Under the pieces are notes generated by a model. The model was not told the origin of the DNA and made no database searches. It was given only the letters and a program-made list of their open reading frames with translations. Below, piece after piece: positions 61,097 through 64,000 of a DNA stretch of 64,000 bases. Positions within the stretch are counted from its first letter, which is position 1, and each line of letters begins with the position of its first letter. Origin of the DNA: Actinocrinis puniceicyclus (GTDB lineage Bacteria > Actinomycetota > Actinomycetes > Streptomycetales > Catenulisporaceae); assembly GCF_018283645.1 (NCBI RefSeq), contig NZ_JAGSXH010000016.1, positions 1-64,000 of the forward strand, read 5' to 3'. Position numbers and translations under genes: made by a program.

Positions 61097-62274
61097 TGGT
61101 TTCGCGCGCGGCAGTGCCCGGTGAGAGCCCAGGCGCGGACGGTGATCTGCGCCTGGAGCGGGTGACCAAGCGGTTCGGCTCCTTCACCGCGGTCGACGAC
61201 ATCAGCCTGAGCATCCCGCAGGGCTCGTTCTTCGCCCTGCTGGGCGCCTCGGGCTGCGGGAAGACGACCACGCTGCGGATGGTCTCCGGGCTCGAAGATC
61301 CCACCCAGGGCCGGATCTACCTGGGGCAGCGCGAGGTGACGGATCTCAAGCCGTACAAGCGGCCGGTCAACACCGTCTTCCAGAACTACGCGCTCTTCCC
61401 GCACCTGGACATCTTCGAGAACGTCGCCTTCGGGCTGCGCCGCCGCGGCGTCAAGGACGTGCGCGGCCAGGTCGAGCAGATGCTGGAGCTGGTCGAGCTC
61501 GGCCACCTGGCGCGGCGCAAGCCGGCGCAGCTTTCCGGCGGCCAGCAGCAGCGGGTCGCGGTGGCGCGGGCGCTGATCAACCAGCCGCAGGTGCTGCTGC
61601 TCGACGAACCGCTCGGCGCGCTGGACCTGAAGCTGCGCCGGCAGATGCAGATCGAGCTCAAACGCATCCAGACCGAGGTCGGCCTCACCTTCGTGCATGT
61701 GACGCACGATCAGGAGGAGGCGATGACCATGGCCGACACCATCGCGGTGATGAACGCCGGGCGGATCGAGCAGCTCGGCTCGCCGGCGCAGCTCTACGAG
61801 AACCCGGCCTCCACCTTCGTGGCCAACTTCCTCGGCCAGTCGAATTTGATCAGCGGCGAGGTCACCGGCAAGGACGGCGACGTCATCACGCTCGACGCGC
61901 AGGGTCGGCGGCTCACCCTCCCGGTGGCCCGGGCCCGGGTCGAGGCCGGCAGGATCATCGCCGGGGTCCGCCCGGAGAAGGTCTCGCTGGCGCTCGACGA
62001 GTCGGCGATCCCGGCCGGGCACAACGTGTTGACCGGCGGCGTGGTCAGCGACGCCTCGTTCATCGGCGTCTCCACGCAGTACCTGGTCAAGATGCCGTGG
62101 GGGCCCGAGGTCGGCTGCGAGGAGATGAGCGTCTTCGAGCAGAACACCGGCCGGGAGATCCACCGCCCGGGCACGCCCGTGCTGTTGCACTGGCACCCGG
62201 CGCAGACCTTCGGCCTGGACGGCTCCCAGGACCTGGACGCCGGCGCGGACCTCGACGACGAGGCCGCGGCATGA
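61096..62274 (+). CDS. polyamine ABC transporter ATPase (PotA-like)
   Basis: 392 aa. Walker A GASGCGKT (50-57), Q-loop FQNYALFPHLDI, signature LSGGQ (146-150), Walker B LLLLDEP with Asp170, and the H-loop VTHDQEEAMTMADT are intact. A C-terminal TOBE domain (about 285-370) follows. ATG 61096 overlaps the stop of the substrate-binding gene, and the gene ends overlapping the start of the next (ATGA). Confidence 0.94.
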   Translation: MVSRAAVPGESPGADGDLRLERVTKRFGSFTAVDDISLSIPQGSFFALLGASGCGKTTTLRMVSGLEDPTQGRIYLGQREVTDLKPYKRPVNTVFQNYALFPHLDIFENVAFGLRRRGVKDVRGQVEQMLELVELGHLARRKPAQLSGGQQQRVAVARALINQPQVLLLDEPLGALDLKLRRQMQIELKRIQTEVGLTFVHVTHDQEEAMTMADTIAVMNAGRIEQLGSPAQLYENPASTFVANFLGQSNLISGEVTGKDGDVITLDAQGRRLTLPVARARVEAGRIIAGVRPEKVSLALDESAIPAGHNVLTGGVVSDASFIGVSTQYLVKMPWGPEVGCEEMSVFEQNTGREIHRPGTPVLLHWHPAQTFGLDGSQDLDAGADLDDEAAA

Positions 62275-63212
62275 GTGCGCAGACGGCGAACCTCGGCGTG
62301 CCGCCCGCGCCCGCCGCGGCCGCCGAATCCGAGCCGCCGCGCCGGCGCCGGCGCAACCACCTGCCGTACCTGCTGCTCGCGCCGACGCTGCTGTGGCTGG
62401 TCGTGTTCTTCGTCGTGCCGATCTTCACCTCGGTCTCCGCCTCGGTGCAGGAAGGCAGCCTGGACCAGGGCTACGCGCTGACCTGGCGCTGGGCGAACTT
62501 CGCGGACGGCTGGAACCAGTACAACGGCCAGTTCGGCCGCTCGCTGCTGTTCGCGTTCCTGTGCACGGTCTTCTGCCTGCTGATGGGCTACCCGCTCGCG
62601 TACTTCATCGCGTTCAAGGGCGGCAGGTGGAAGACGCTGCTGATGGCGCTGGTGATCGTGCCGTCCTTCACCAGCTTCCTGATCCGCACCATCGCGTGGA
62701 AGACGATCCTGTCGGACAACGGCGTGATCGTGCACGCGCTGAGCAGCCTGCACATCCTCGGCTTCACCTCGGCGATCGGCTTCACGGTGGGCAACCACGT
62801 GCTGGCCAGCCCGGCGGCCGTGGTGTGCGGGATGGTGTACAACTTCCTGCCGTTCACGGTGCTGCCCCTGTACACCTCGCTGGAGAAGATCGACCCGCGG
62901 CTGCACGAGGCCGGGGCCGATCTGTACTGCTCGCCGCTGGCGACCTGGCGGCGCGTCACCCTGCCGCTGTCCATGCCGGGCGTCGTCGGCGGAACGCTGC
63001 TGACCTTCATCCCGGCGGTCGGCGACTACGTCAACGCGCAGCTGCTGGGCAATCCGAACACGATCGTCATCGGGCAGAGCATCGAGCACGAGTTCCTCCA
63101 GGACTCCACCGGCTATCCGATCGCCAGCGCCCTTTCGGTGATCCTCATGGCCGCCACCCTCGCGATCGTCCTGGTTTACGTGAAGAAGGCCGGAACGGAG
63201 GACCTGCTCTAG
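62271..63212 (+). CDS. polyamine ABC transporter permease (PotB-like)
   Basis: 313 aa. After a Pro/Ala/Arg-rich cytoplasmic start, six membrane helices follow with the EAA coupling loop HEAGADLYCSPLATWRRVTL (about 220-240). ATG 62271 overlaps the potA stop, and its TAG stop shares a base with the GTG of the next gene. Confidence 0.94.
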   Translation: MSAQTANLGVPPAPAAAAESEPPRRRRRNHLPYLLLAPTLLWLVVFFVVPIFTSVSASVQEGSLDQGYALTWRWANFADGWNQYNGQFGRSLLFAFLCTVFCLLMGYPLAYFIAFKGGRWKTLLMALVIVPSFTSFLIRTIAWKTILSDNGVIVHALSSLHILGFTSAIGFTVGNHVLASPAAVVCGMVYNFLPFTVLPLYTSLEKIDPRLHEAGADLYCSPLATWRRVTLPLSMPGVVGGTLLTFIPAVGDYVNAQLLGNPNTIVIGQSIEHEFLQDSTGYPIASALSVILMAATLAIVLVYVKKAGTEDLL

Positions 63213-64000
63213 TGTCCGCAGCCAGCTCGAGTCCCCTGTCCGGACCCCGCACCGCCGCGGCGCCCGCCGCCGAGCCGCGCACTGCCGCGGGCCGGCGCGG
63301 GCGCGGCCCCGTGGAATGGATCCGCGCGCACGTCCTGGCCACCACCTCGGTGCTGGTCTTCGTCTTCCTGCTGGCGCCGAACGTAGTCATGTTCGTCATG
63401 TCGTTCAACGCGCCCATCGGCAGGTACAACTACATCTGGCACCAGTTCTCCGCGGACGCCTGGCGGCACCCGTGCGCGGTCGGCGACATCTGCCAGCACA
63501 TGGGCCTTTCGCTGGAGATCGGCGTCGTGGCGATGATCGGCTCGACCGTACTCGGCACGATGGCCGCGTTCGCGATGTCGCGCCACCGCTTCCGGGCCCG
63601 GCCGATGGTCAACACGCTGCTGTTCCTGCCCATGGCCGCGCCCGAGATCATCATGGGCGCGACGCTGCTGACCCTGTTCTTCACGACCATCGGCAGCGGT
63701 TCCATGGGTTTCTGGACGATCGTGATCGGCCACATCATGTTCTGCCTGAGCTATGTGGTGGTCACGGTCAAGTCCCGGCTGGCCGGCATGGATCCGACGC
63801 TGGAGAACGCGGCGCAGGACCTTTACGCGACCCCGCTGCAGACCTTCATGAAGGTGACGCTGCCGCTGGTCGCGCCCGGGATCATGGCGGCGGCACTGCT
63901 CTCGTTCGCGCTGTCCGTGGACGACTACATCGTGACCAAGTACACGGCCGGTGACCAGATCACCTTCCCGCTCTACGTCTACGGCGCGGTCCAGCGTTCA
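63212..64000 (+). CDS. polyamine ABC transporter permease (PotC-like), cut by the window edge
   Basis: 263 aa visible, frame open at the end. GTG 63212 overlaps the preceding stop. An Ala/Pro-rich N-terminus (about 1-35), then membrane helices, with the EAA loop ENAAQDLYATPLQTFMKVTL (about 192-211) and DDYIVTKYTAGDQITFPLYV, typical of PotC. It completes a PotDABC set. Confidence 0.92.
   Translation, partial: MSAASSSPLSGPRTAAAPAAEPRTAAGRRGRGPVEWIRAHVLATTSVLVFVFLLAPNVVMFVMSFNAPIGRYNYIWHQFSADAWRHPCAVGDICQHMGLSLEIGVVAMIGSTVLGTMAAFAMSRHRFRARPMVNTLLFLPMAAPEIIMGATLLTLFFTTIGSGSMGFWTIVIGHIMFCLSYVVVTVKSRLAGMDPTLENAAQDLYATPLQTFMKVTLPLVAPGIMAAALLSFALSVDDYIVTKYTAGDQITFPLYVYGAVQRS

Overview
The window is high-GC chromosomal DNA with many GTG starts and actinobacterial gene families throughout: a WhiG-type sporulation sigma factor, an NsdA-type differentiation regulator, a DUF2469 protein, paired ClpP1/ClpP2 and a GlnK-GlnD nitrogen locus. 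This points to a filamentous, spore-forming, Streptomyces-like member of the Actinomycetota. Gene order follows two blocks that, from memory, are far apart in Streptomyces coelicolor: tig-clpP1-clpP2-clpX-valS, and smc-ftsY-primpol-nsdA-amtB-glnK-glnD-ffh-rpsP-rimM-trmD-rplS-lepB-rnhB-yraN-comM-dprA-whiG-rpsB-tsf-pyrH-frr-cdsA-rlmN.

Region 1 (1-8.7 kb): a detached 3' half of a tRNA-Pro gene, preceded by AT-richer palindromic DNA, looks like the junction of an integrated element. It is followed by trigger factor, the ClpP1/ClpP2/ClpX protease (with a ClgR-type operator), a membrane-anchored secreted-domain protein on the minus strand, and valyl-tRNA synthetase.

Region 2 (8.7-12.3 kb): accessory DNA at the seam between the two blocks. 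An IS701-like element with an internal deletion and a second IS remnant in inverted orientation flank an atypical SDR gene divergent from a TetR repressor; three copies of a palindromic operator lie between these two genes.

Region 3 (12.3-48.7 kb): core functions. These cover chromosome condensation (smc), protein targeting (ftsY, ffh, two lepB), nitrogen sensing (amtB-glnK-glnD with a GlnR-like box), ribosome and tRNA maturation (rpsP, khpA, rimM, trmD, rplS, rlmN), RNase HII, DNA processing (comM, dprA), development (nsdA, whiG) and translation, nucleotide and lipid synthesis (rpsB, tsf, pyrH, frr, cdsA).

Region 4 (48.7-64 kb): an unusual ABC ATPase/small permease pair, then a polyamine uptake and catabolism cluster. 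An Lrp regulator is translationally coupled to a class III aminotransferase, followed by a flavin-split-barrel protein and an FAD oxidase. Two aldehyde dehydrogenases, a PucR-type regulator and a PotDABC-type transporter (last gene cut by the window edge) complete it. Together these would import putrescine-like amines and convert them, by transamination or oxidation and then aldehyde oxidation, into gamma-aminobutyrate-type acids.
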